A stretch of DNA of 64,000 bases, taken from NCBI RefSeq assembly GCF_009828065.1, contig NZ_WTYK01000001.1, forward strand, positions 372,001-436,000. Reading direction: 5' to 3'. Each line of letters starts with the position of its first letter. Within the stretch, counting starts at the first letter, position 1. The position numbers and the translations under genes are program-made. A model generated the notes under the pieces. The model had not been told where the DNA came from. It saw only the letters and a program-made list of their open reading frames with translations, and did not search any database. Source of the DNA: Croceibacterium soli (GTDB lineage: Bacteria; Pseudomonadota; Alphaproteobacteria; Sphingomonadales; Sphingomonadaceae). Shown in pieces: positions 27,583-35,509 of the stretch.

Positions 27583-30333
27583 ATGATCAGCATACCCAAC
27601 CAGCGCGCGGTGATCGACCGCCGCAAGCTCGCCGCGGATATCGCCGCCGCGGTGGCTGACAACGGCGCGCGCAAGGCCCGGCCGCAAGTGGTCGAGCTGC
27701 TGCGCACCGCGCTTGAACGCGGCCGGAGCGAGCTGGCCCGTCGGCTGCTGGAGGCGCCCAGCGCCGGCCACGCCTGCGTGAACGGCCAGGCTTTCCTGAT
27801 CGACCAGCTCATTCGGGTGATGCACGACCACGTGATCGCCGATCTCTATCCGGCCCCGAACCGCTCCTCCGGAGAACGGCTGACGCTGATCGCCGTCGGC
27901 GGCTACGGCCGGGGCGAGATGGCGCCGCATTCGGACGTCGACATCGCCTTCATCACCCCGGGCAAGAACACACCGTGGTGCGAGCAGGTGATCGAAGCGC
28001 TGCTCTACTACATGTGGGATCTCGGCCTGAAGGTCGGCCACTCCAGCCGATCGCTGGACGAGATGGTCCGCATGGCGAGGCAGGACCTGACGATCCGCAC
28101 GGCGATCCTGGAGGGCCGCTACCTCTGGGGCGACCAGGCGCTCTACGACCAGACCAGCCGCCGCTTTTGGGGTGAAGTCGTGCCCGGCAGCGAAGCGCGC
28201 TTCGTCGCCGAAAAGCTCGTCGAGCGGAACGAGCGGCACAAGCGGATGGGCGACAGCCGCTATGTCGTGGAACCCAACATCAAGGACGGCAAGGGCGGGT
28301 TGCGCGACCTGCAGACGCTCTACTGGATCGGCAAGTACATCCACCGCGTGCGCAGCGCCGCCGAGCTGGTCGACGTGGGGCTCCTGACCACGCGCGAGTA
28401 CCGCACGTTCCGGCGGGCGGAAAACTTCCTGCTGGCGGTCCGCTGTCACCTGCACATGATCACCAAGCGCGCCGAGGACCGGCTGACCTTCGACTTGCAG
28501 CGTGAAGTCGCTGCCCGGATGCAGTTCGCCGAGCGCACCGGCAAGAGCGCCGTCGAGCGCTTCATGCAGTACTATTTCCTCCAGGCGCGCCACGTCGGCC
28601 ACCTGACCGGCGTGTTCCTGGCCCACATCGACGAGGAGATGGCAGGCAAGAAGAAGGCCCGCGGCCTGCTGGCGAGCTTCCGTCCGCGGGCGCGCAGCCT
28701 GAAGGGCTACAAAGTGTTCGGCGGCAAGATCGCCGCGCCTTCGGACGACTGGTTCCAGAAGGACCCGGCGCGACTGATCGAGGTGTTCCAGCTGGCCGAG
28801 GAGCACCGCTACGAGGTCCACCCCGAGACCATGCGTATGGCCGCGCGCGACGTGAAGGCGATCGACGCGAAAGTACGCGAGGACCCCCGCGCCAATGCGC
28901 TGTTCCTGCAGATCCTGACCGGGCGCAACGATCCGGAGACCGTCCTGCGCTGGATGAACGAAGCCGGGGTATTCGGGAGATTCGTGCCCGATTTCGGCAA
29001 AGTCGGCGCACAGATGCAGTTCGACATGTACCACCACTACACGGTCGACGAGCACACCATCCGCGCGATCGGGCTGCTCGCCAAGATCGAGCGCGGCGAG
29101 CTCAAGGACGATCATCCGCTGTCGAGCGAGATCATCCCGCAGCTCGCCAGCCGCCGGGTGCTCTACATCGCCACGCTGCTGCACGACATCGCTAAAGGGC
29201 GCGGCGGAGACCACTCGGTGCTCGGGGCGGAGATCGCGCTGGAGCTGTGCCCGCGCCTGGGGCTGCGGGAGGAAGAGACCGAGCTGGTCAGCTGGCTCGT
29301 GCGCTATCACCTGCTGATGAGCGCTACCGCGTTCAAGCGCGACCTTTCCGATCCCAAGACGATCCACGACTTCGTCGGCGAGGTGCAGAGCCTCGAGCGG
29401 CTGCGGCAACTGCTGGTGCTGACCGTCGTCGACATCCGCGCCGTCGGCCCCGGCATCTGGAACAGCTGGAAGCGGCAACTGCTGTCGGACCTCTACGAGT
29501 TGGCCGAAGAGCAGCTGCGCCTGGGACACAAGCGCCGCGGCCGGGCGGAGCGGATCGCGGCGAAGAAGCAGCGCGTGGCGGAGATGCTCGGGAGCGACGC
29601 GCACTTCATCGACGCGCTCGACGACCGGTTCGACGATGCCTACTGGATCGCCGAGCCGGAGGATATCATCGCGCTCAACCTGCCGCACTACGCGAAGGCC
29701 AAGCAGCTCGAGGACCAGCTCTCGATCCACGCGCATTACTACCCGGCGCGCGGCGCGACGCTGGTGACGGTGATCGGGGACGACCACCCAGGCCTGTTCT
29801 ACCGCATCGCCGGCGCGATCCACCTGGCCGGCGGCAACATCATCGACGCGCGGATCCACACCACGCGCGTCGGCAAGGCGGTCGACAACTTCCTCGTGCA
29901 GGACCCGCTCGGCAAGCCGTTCAGCGAGGAGACCCAGCTCGCCCGGCTGAAGACCGCGATCGAGGATGCGCTCGCCGGGAAGATCGAGCTGGTGCCGCAA
30001 CTGGCCAAGCGCCCGCTCCCGCGCGCCCGCGCCGCCAGCTTCGAGGTCCGCCCGCGCGTGGAGTTCGACAACAAGGCTTCGGGCCGCTTCACGGTGATCG
30101 AAGTCGGTGCCCGCGACCGCCCGGCGCTGCTCAACCGGCTCGCCCGCGCGCTGTTCGAAAACCAGGTCATGATCAATTCGGCGCACATCACCAACTATGG
30201 CGAGCGCGCGGTGGACACGTTCTACGTCACCGACCTGCTCGGCGGCAAGATCGTCAGCCCCGACCGACTCCGCCGGATCGAGACTGCTCTGCTGCGCGCG
30301 GCGAGCGACCAGTTCGCTGCCGAAGCGGCTTGA
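27583..30333 (+). CDS. glnD: [Protein-PII] uridylyltransferase/uridylyl-removing enzyme
   Basis: GlnD senses glutamine and uridylylates or deuridylylates PII proteins, so setting nitrogen assimilation. This 916-residue protein has the nucleotidyltransferase motif GGYGRGEMAPHSDVD (about 105-119), NIKDGKGGLRDLQTLYWIGKY, an HD hydrolase domain with YHHYTVDEHT (about 483) and LLHDIAKGRGGDHS (about 531-544), and two C-terminal ACT domains (VIGDDHPGLFYRIAGAIHLAGGNIIDARIHTT and EVGARDRPALLNRLARALFENQVMINSAHITNYGER). The ATG at 27583 has GGGAAGG just upstream. It diverges from lgt. A family B repeat starts immediately after the stop codon. Confidence 0.97.
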   Translation: MISIPNQRAVIDRRKLAADIAAAVADNGARKARPQVVELLRTALERGRSELARRLLEAPSAGHACVNGQAFLIDQLIRVMHDHVIADLYPAPNRSSGERLTLIAVGGYGRGEMAPHSDVDIAFITPGKNTPWCEQVIEALLYYMWDLGLKVGHSSRSLDEMVRMARQDLTIRTAILEGRYLWGDQALYDQTSRRFWGEVVPGSEARFVAEKLVERNERHKRMGDSRYVVEPNIKDGKGGLRDLQTLYWIGKYIHRVRSAAELVDVGLLTTREYRTFRRAENFLLAVRCHLHMITKRAEDRLTFDLQREVAARMQFAERTGKSAVERFMQYYFLQARHVGHLTGVFLAHIDEEMAGKKKARGLLASFRPRARSLKGYKVFGGKIAAPSDDWFQKDPARLIEVFQLAEEHRYEVHPETMRMAARDVKAIDAKVREDPRANALFLQILTGRNDPETVLRWMNEAGVFGRFVPDFGKVGAQMQFDMYHHYTVDEHTIRAIGLLAKIERGELKDDHPLSSEIIPQLASRRVLYIATLLHDIAKGRGGDHSVLGAEIALELCPRLGLREEETELVSWLVRYHLLMSATAFKRDLSDPKTIHDFVGEVQSLERLRQLLVLTVVDIRAVGPGIWNSWKRQLLSDLYELAEEQLRLGHKRRGRAERIAAKKQRVAEMLGSDAHFIDALDDRFDDAYWIAEPEDIIALNLPHYAKAKQLEDQLSIHAHYYPARGATLVTVIGDDHPGLFYRIAGAIHLAGGNIIDARIHTTRVGKAVDNFLVQDPLGKPFSEETQLARLKTAIEDALAGKIELVPQLAKRPLPRARAASFEVRPRVEFDNKASGRFTVIEVGARDRPALLNRLARALFENQVMINSAHITNYGERAVDTFYVTDLLGGKIVSPDRLRRIETALLRAASDQFAAEAA

Positions 30334-30431
30334 CGTCGTCCCGGGCTCGACCCGGGACTGCTGGCCAGGTTACGCGACTCTGCTGGCCTGTACCGAGGGG
30401 CCAGCGGTCCCGGATCAGGTCCGGGACGACG
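30334..30431. repeat. Family B palindromic repeat pair (CGTCGTCCCGGnCTnGAnCCGGGACC type)
   Basis: The left unit cgtcgtcccgggctcgacccgggac and right unit gcggtcccggatcaggtccgggacgacg are inverted, with a 45-nt spacer. The left unit starts one base after the glnD stop. Further copies lie at 31.6, 32.96 and 57.1 kb. Confidence 0.9.
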
Positions 30432-30569
30432 AATACCTTCGGCTCGGCGCCAAGGAGCCACCGCGCGTCGATATGTCTCGCCGCCGGCCATACGGTTAAT
30501 CTAGGCGACAGGAACGCGCACCAATCGCGGCACATGCGCATCCGCGCAGGGGTAGGACGGATCAAATTC

Positions 30570-31616
30570 ATGTCATTTATGGGATTTTTCCCTTTCAGGG
30601 CGGCGGATATCGCCATCGATCTCGGCACGGCCAACACGGTCGTGTTTCTCAAGGGTCACGGTATCGTGCTGGCCGAACCGTCGGTCGTCACGCTGGAGAC
30701 GGTCGCGGGCGTACGCCGCGTGCGCGCGGTGGGTGACGACGCCAAGCTAATGCTCGGCAAGACGCCCGACAACGTCGTCACGGTCCGGCCGCTGCGCCAC
30801 GGCGTCATCGCGGACCTCGATATCGCCGAGGAGATGATCAAGCACTTCATCGCCAAAGCGAAGGCGAATGCCGGCGTGCGCCTGCGCGGCAGCCCGGAGA
30901 TCGTGCTGTGCGTGCCCTCCGGCTCGACGGTGGTCGAACGCCGTGCGATCCGCGATGCGGCGTCGAACGCCGGCGCGCGGAAAGTCTGGCTGATCGACGA
31001 GCCGATGGCAGCCGCGATCGGCGCCAACTTGCCGGTGACGCGCCCGATCGGATCGATGGTCGTCGACATCGGCGGCGGATCGACCGAAGTGGGCGTGCTT
31101 TCGGTCGGCGGGCTGGCGGTGACTTTGTCGCTGCGGGTCGGCGGCGACCAGATGGACGAGGCGATCGGCGCGCATGTGCGGCGCAACCATAACCTGGTGA
31201 TCGGCGAAGCCACGGCGGAGCGGATCAAGCTGGAGATCGGCGCGGCGACAGTCGAAGAGGGGCAGGAGCCCCGCATGGCGCGGGTCCGCGGCCGCGACGT
31301 CGTCCGCGGCGTACCGACCGAGAAGCAGATCAGCCAGGAAGAGATCGTCGACGCGCTGTCGGAGACGGTCGGCAACATCGTCGAAGGCGTGCGCACCGCG
31401 CTCGAAGCGACGGCGCCCGAGATCGCCGCCGACATTATCGAGGGCGGCATCGTCATGACTGGCGGCGGGTGCCTGCTTTCGGGGTTGGACACGGTGCTGG
31501 CCGAAGCGACCGGCCTGCCGGTGGTCCGCGCCGACGATCCGCTGAACTGCGTGGCCCGCGGCGCCGGCCGCGCGCTCGAGGATCTCGAATACCGCGGTGT
31601 CCTGCACGCGGTCTGA
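30570..31616 (+). CDS. mreB: MreB-like actin homologue, solitary and divergent
   Basis: This 348-residue cytoplasmic protein has the actin-fold phosphate motifs: ADIAIDLGTANTVVF (Asp17), VVDIGGGSTEVGVLSVGG, and VMTGGGCLLSGLDTVLAEATG. It also has VPSGSTVVERRAIRDAASNAGARKVWLIDEPMAAAIGA and RVGGDQMDEAIGAHVRRNHNLVIGEATAERIKLEIGAA. These are typical of MreB, which organises sidewall peptidoglycan synthesis. The N-terminus (MSFMGFFPFRAADIA) fits the family's membrane-binding start. mreC, mreD, mrdA and rodA are not adjacent; family B repeats flank the gene on both sides. Some segments (ETVAGVRRVRAVGDDAKLM, GVRLRGSPEI) look more divergent than a housekeeping MreB, so it may be a paralogue. Confidence 0.88.
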   Translation: MSFMGFFPFRAADIAIDLGTANTVVFLKGHGIVLAEPSVVTLETVAGVRRVRAVGDDAKLMLGKTPDNVVTVRPLRHGVIADLDIAEEMIKHFIAKAKANAGVRLRGSPEIVLCVPSGSTVVERRAIRDAASNAGARKVWLIDEPMAAAIGANLPVTRPIGSMVVDIGGGSTEVGVLSVGGLAVTLSLRVGGDQMDEAIGAHVRRNHNLVIGEATAERIKLEIGAATVEEGQEPRMARVRGRDVVRGVPTEKQISQEEIVDALSETVGNIVEGVRTALEATAPEIAADIIEGGIVMTGGGCLLSGLDTVLAEATGLPVVRADDPLNCVARGAGRALEDLEYRGVLHAV

Positions 31617-31622
31617 AACATC

Positions 31623-31721
31623 CGTCGTCCCGGGCTTGACCCGGGACCGCTGGCCGCCAAGCTCCAAGCCTGAAGCGTCCCACCGGGCGGGCAGCGGTCC
31701 CGGATCAGGTCCGGGACGACG
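31623..31721. repeat. Family B palindromic repeat pair
   Basis: cgtcgtcccgggcttgacccgggaccgctggcc and the inverted gcggtcccggatcaggtccgggacgacgg lie between the convergent ends of mreB and yggS. The outer halves match the copy at 30.3 kb almost base for base. Confidence 0.9.
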
Positions 31722-31727
31722 GGGTGG

Positions 31728-32387
31728 TTACCGCTCCCCGAAGAGCGCAGTGCCCAGGCGCACGTGCGTGGCGCCAAGCATGATCGCGGTCTCGAAATCC
31801 CCGCTCATGCCCATGCTGCGCCCCGGGAGCCCGTGGTCGCGGGCGAGCTTGTCCAGCAGGGCGAAGAACGGCGCTGCTTCGATCCCGAGCGGGGGGACGC
31901 ACATTAAGCCGACGACCGGCACCTGCGCCTCGCGCGCCTGCTGCAGAAGGCCAGGCAGGTCGGGAACGGCGTAGCCGCCTTTCTGCGGCTCCTCGCCGAC
32001 GTCGACCTGGATGAAGCACGGCACCTGCCGCCCTGCCTTGTCCATTTCCCTGGCCAGCGCCGAGAGCAGGCTCGGCCGGTCGAGCGAGTGGATGCAGTCG
32101 AACAGCGCGACCGCTTCGGCCGCCTTGTTCGATTGCAGCCGCCCGACGAGGTGCAGCTCGGCATCGGGCCAGCGCTCGCGCAGGGCCGGCCACTTGGCCC
32201 CAGCTTCCTGCACGCGGTTCTCGCCGAACACGCGGCAGCCGGCCTGGAGCAGCGGTTCGATAGCCTCTACGGCATGAGTCTTGCTGACTGCGACGAGCGT
32301 CACGTCTTCCAGCTTGCGCCCGGCTATGCCGCAGGCATGGGCGATCCGGTCGTTGATCTCGGCGAAGCGGGTGGCTGCACTGTCCAT
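31728..32387 (-). CDS. yggS: YggS/PLPBP-family pyridoxal 5'-phosphate homeostasis protein
   Basis: This 219-residue cytoplasmic PLP-binding protein belongs to the family that keeps PLP and amino/keto-acid pools balanced. It has the PLP lysine in TLVAVSKTHAVEAIEPLL (Lys36), FGENRVQEAGAKW, LHLVGRLQSNKAAEAV, FIQVDVGEEPQKGGYA, GLMCVPPLG and RSMGMSGDFETAIMLGATHVRLGTALFGER. The length and barrel pattern are normal. Its start lies only 22 nt from that of the divergent ThiE-like gene, so the two promoters must overlap or the leaders be antisense. Confidence 0.95.
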   Translation of the reverse strand: MDSAATRFAEINDRIAHACGIAGRKLEDVTLVAVSKTHAVEAIEPLLQAGCRVFGENRVQEAGAKWPALRERWPDAELHLVGRLQSNKAAEAVALFDCIHSLDRPSLLSALAREMDKAGRQVPCFIQVDVGEEPQKGGYAVPDLPGLLQQAREAQVPVVGLMCVPPLGIEAAPFFALLDKLARDHGLPGRSMGMSGDFETAIMLGATHVRLGTALFGER

Positions 32388-32409
32388 GCGGCTGCGCTAT
32401 AGCGCCGGG

Positions 32410-32979
32410 ATGCCGTTGCGCCAGACCTGTCCTGAGCCCGGCCGGGCGGCCATCCCCAGGCTGTGGCTCCTGTCCGATGCGCGCAACGATGCCGGGCTGG
32501 AAGACGCGCTGCGCCGCCTGCCATCGGGCTCCGGCTTCGTCTTCCGCCACTATCATTTGACGCTGGACACCCGGCGCGAACGCTTCGATGCCCTGGCGGA
32601 ACTTTGCCGCGCGCAAGGCCATCTCCTGATCCTGTCGGGCGACGCGGCGACGGCGCAGGCGTGGGGGGCCGACGGTATCTACAGTGCTCCTGGTGCACTT
32701 GAGAAACGCGAGGGTCTTCTACGCCTCGCCACCGCCCACGATGCGCACGAGATTGACCTGGCCAATCAGGCCGGAGCGGATGCGGTCTTCCTCTCCCCTG
32801 TCTTCCCGACGCGTTCGCATCCCGACAGTCGCTGCCTCGGCAAGGACGAATTCCTCCTGCTCGCCGCGCGGGCGCAGTGCCCCGTCATTGCGCTGGGAGG
32901 GATGACGGCGGAGCGCGCGGCGGAACTTGGCTGGGACCGCTGGGGCGCCATCGACGGGCTCACGTCGTCCCGGACTTGA
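32410..32979 (+). CDS. Short thiamine-phosphate-synthase-like protein
   Basis: The predicted protein has about 189 residues with ThiE-like segments: PRLWLLSDARNDAG, RHYHLT, ALAELCRAQGHLLILSGDAATAQAWGADGIYSA, HEIDLANQAGADAVFLSPVFPTRSHPDSRCLG and CPVIALGGMTAERAAELGW. ThiE joins HMP-pyrophosphate and thiazole phosphate to give thiamine phosphate. The chain is shorter than usual (about 205-220) and its active-site loops look reduced, so it may be a diverged homologue. The last residues, GLTSSRT, and the TGA stop lie inside a family B repeat, so the native C-terminus has been overwritten or extended. It diverges from yggS. Confidence 0.7.
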   Translation: MPLRQTCPEPGRAAIPRLWLLSDARNDAGLEDALRRLPSGSGFVFRHYHLTLDTRRERFDALAELCRAQGHLLILSGDAATAQAWGADGIYSAPGALEKREGLLRLATAHDAHEIDLANQAGADAVFLSPVFPTRSHPDSRCLGKDEFLLLAARAQCPVIALGGMTAERAAELGWDRWGAIDGLTSSRT

Positions 32980-33046
32980 TCCGGGACCGCTGGCCGAACA
33001 GTGACACCTGGCCGCCAGCGGTCCCGGGTCAGGCCCGGGACGACGG
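32963..33046. repeat. Family B palindromic repeat pair overlapping the ThiE-like 3' end
   Basis: cgtcgtcccggacttgatccgggaccgctggcc and the inverted gccagcggtcccgggtcaggcccgggacgacgg. The TGA in the left unit's ttgatcc is the stop codon of the ThiE-like gene. Confidence 0.9.
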
Positions 33047-33114
33047 CTTCGCGACGCCTGTTCTTGACGGCGAGTCCCGCGGCAGCGACAATAGCAGCGA
33101 AGGGATCGACGCGG

Positions 33115-35445
33115 ATGGCCACACGGGCAGCAAAGGCGCAGCCGGCCGACTGGCGCGCGGCATTTCGCCGCTCGCTGACGCGCGCGCTGCAGATGGGCGG
33201 CGCCGTGGCCCTGTTCTGCGCTACCGGTTTCCTGGCGCTGGCGCTGATCTCCTACACCCAGACCGATGCTTCGCCCTCCACGGCGGCGGGCGGACCGGTC
33301 GGCAACTGGATGGGCCTGCCCGGAGCCTGGGCGGCGGAACGCGCGCTGTTCCTGTTCGGCATTGTAGCGATCCTGCTGCTCCCCTTGCTTTACGCTTTCG
33401 CCCGCAAGCTGTGGTGCGATGCGGACGAGGAGGAGACGCCCCACGGCCACCGCTGGTGGAACGCGGTGATCATGCTGGTGCTGGGAATGGCGCTGCTGTG
33501 CACGGTGCTCGGCCTGCTGATCGATCCGCGCAGCGGCAGTCTTCCGGCCAGCTTCGGCGGGATTACCGGCCTGCTCGGCGCGAAGGCGATCAATGCCTTG
33601 GCCGGGCGGCTGCCCGAACCGGCGCAGTTCTGGACGCTGCTCGGCTTCGGCCTGGCCTGCCTCGCCGGCGGCGCCGCCCTCGTCGGCCGGGTGTTCGCCT
33701 TCGACTGGGCACAGCTGCTGACCCTGCCGGCATCGCTCAGGCGCCTGCCGGCGCGGCCGCGGGAGGAGAACCCGTTCGAACCGCCGCGCAGCTCAGGGGG
33801 CGAGAAGCGCGAGCCGCGGCCGCAGCCGGTCGTCGAGCAGAGCGATCGCAAGCCGCCCGAGATCAGCGATCCGATGCAGTCGCCGCCGCCGGCCCGGCCG
33901 GCAGGCAAGCCCAAGCAGAAGGACCTGTTCGCCGCGCACGAGCTGCCCAGCCTCGATCTGCTTACCGACGTGCCGGTCGACAAAGGCCCGAAGCTCGACA
34001 AGCTGGCGCTCGAACGCAACGCCCGCCTGCTCGAGACCGTGCTCGACGATTTCAACGTGAAGGGCGAGATCACCGCCGTGCGCACCGGCCCGGTGGTGAC
34101 CATGTACGAGCTGGAGCCCGCGCCGGGCATCAAGGCCAGCCGGGTGATCGGCTTGGCCGAGGACATCGCCCGCAACATGAGCGCGATCAGCGCCCGCGTT
34201 TCGTCGATCCCCGGCAAGACGGTGATGGGCATCGAGCTGCCCAATGCCCACCGCCTGACCGTCAGCTTCAAGGAACTCGCCGCCAGCGAGGCGTTCCAGG
34301 AGCACAAGGGCAACCTCCCTATCATCCTGGGCAAGGACATCAGCGGGGAGCCGATCGTCGCCGACCTCGCCGCCATGCCGCACCTGCTTGTCGCCGGCAC
34401 GACCGGCTCGGGCAAGTCGGTCGGGCTCAACACGATCCTGCTGTCGCTGCTCTACCGCTTCACGCCGAGCGAGTGCCGGCTGATCCTGATCGACCCCAAG
34501 GTGCTCGAGCTCAAGAGCTACGACGACATCCCCCACCTGCTCAGCCCAGTGGTGACGGAGCCGCACAAGTCGGTCCGCGCGCTCAAGTGGGCCGTCGAGG
34601 AGATGGAGCGGCGTTACCGCATGATGAGCGACATCGGCGCGCGCAACATCGGCGGGTTCAACGAACGGGTGAAGGCGGCCATCGCCAAGGGCAAGCCGCT
34701 CGGCCGCCGCGTGCAGACCGGCTTCGACCCGGACACGGGCGAGGAGATCTACGAGGAAGAGCAGCTGGACTACCAGGTGCTGCCGCAGATCGTGCTGATC
34801 GTGGACGAGCTGGCCGACCTGATGGTCACCATCGGCAAGGAGATCGAGGTGCTGATCCAGCGCCTCAGCCAGAAGTCCCGCGCCGCCGGCATCCACCTGA
34901 TCATGGCGACGCAGCGCCCCTCGGTCGACGTGATCACTGGCGTGATCAAGGCGAACCTGCCGACCCGCATCAGCTTCAACGTGACGAGCCGGATCGACAG
35001 CCGCACGATCCTTGGCGAACAGGGCGCGGAGCAACTGCTTGGCAAGGGCGACATGCTCTACAAGCCGAGCACCGGGGCGCTTGTCCGCGTCCACGGCCCG
35101 TTCGTGTCCGACGAAGAGGTCGAGCGCGTCGCCGACCACTGGCGGGCGCAAGGAACGCCCCAGTACGTCGATTCCGTCACCGAGGAGCCCGAGGACGGCG
35201 GCATGTCGTTCGAGGACGACTTCACCGCCTCCGACAATCCGGAAGAGCGCAAGTACCGCCAGGCCTGCCAGATCGTCATCGAGAACCAGAAGGCCTCCGG
35301 CTCCTGGCTCCAGCGCCAGATGGGCGTCGGCTACAACACGGCGGCGAAGTGGATCGAGCGGATGGAGGAGGACGGGCTCGTCGGCCCCGCCAACCACGTC
35401 GGCCGGCGCGAGATCTACCGGGACAAGGACGGCAACCCGCTGTGA
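33115..35445 (+). CDS. ftsK: DNA translocase FtsK
   Basis: FtsK sits at the division septum and pumps DNA to clear the terminus and activate chromosome dimer resolution. The 776-residue protein has four N-terminal membrane segments (about 25-220), a Pro/Arg-rich linker (PARPREENPFEPPRSSGGEKREPRPQ), the RecA-like motor with Walker A GTTGSGKSVGLN (about 428-439), IDPKVLELKSYDDIPHLL and Walker B IVDELADLM (about 562-570). The C-terminal winged-helix gamma domain has RKYRQACQIVIENQKASGSWLQRQMGVGYNTAAKWIERMEEDG. The ATG at 33115 has AAGGGA upstream. The linker is short compared with E. coli FtsK, as usual in alphaproteobacteria. Confidence 0.97.
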   Translation: MATRAAKAQPADWRAAFRRSLTRALQMGGAVALFCATGFLALALISYTQTDASPSTAAGGPVGNWMGLPGAWAAERALFLFGIVAILLLPLLYAFARKLWCDADEEETPHGHRWWNAVIMLVLGMALLCTVLGLLIDPRSGSLPASFGGITGLLGAKAINALAGRLPEPAQFWTLLGFGLACLAGGAALVGRVFAFDWAQLLTLPASLRRLPARPREENPFEPPRSSGGEKREPRPQPVVEQSDRKPPEISDPMQSPPPARPAGKPKQKDLFAAHELPSLDLLTDVPVDKGPKLDKLALERNARLLETVLDDFNVKGEITAVRTGPVVTMYELEPAPGIKASRVIGLAEDIARNMSAISARVSSIPGKTVMGIELPNAHRLTVSFKELAASEAFQEHKGNLPIILGKDISGEPIVADLAAMPHLLVAGTTGSGKSVGLNTILLSLLYRFTPSECRLILIDPKVLELKSYDDIPHLLSPVVTEPHKSVRALKWAVEEMERRYRMMSDIGARNIGGFNERVKAAIAKGKPLGRRVQTGFDPDTGEEIYEEEQLDYQVLPQIVLIVDELADLMVTIGKEIEVLIQRLSQKSRAAGIHLIMATQRPSVDVITGVIKANLPTRISFNVTSRIDSRTILGEQGAEQLLGKGDMLYKPSTGALVRVHGPFVSDEEVERVADHWRAQGTPQYVDSVTEEPEDGGMSFEDDFTASDNPEERKYRQACQIVIENQKASGSWLQRQMGVGYNTAAKWIERMEEDGLVGPANHVGRREIYRDKDGNPL

Positions 35446-35451
35446 GGCATG

Positions 35452-35467
35452 CGTCGTCCCGAGCTTA
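35452..35467. repeat. Truncated family B half-unit
   Basis: cgtcgtcccgagctta follows the ftsK stop by a few bases and matches the outer half of family B. I find no matching inverted partner before the next gene, so it looks like a decayed or partial copy. Confidence 0.5.
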
Positions 35468-35509
35468 GGGGTATGGGAGCCAGCCGCCTCCTCGCGCATT
35501 GTTAGGGCG

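Noticed and set aside
27133-30186. A 1017-codon open frame on the minus strand across glnD
   Set aside because: It is the shadow of glnD, with low-complexity Arg/Ala/Val/Asp composition and no ribosome-binding site or motif.
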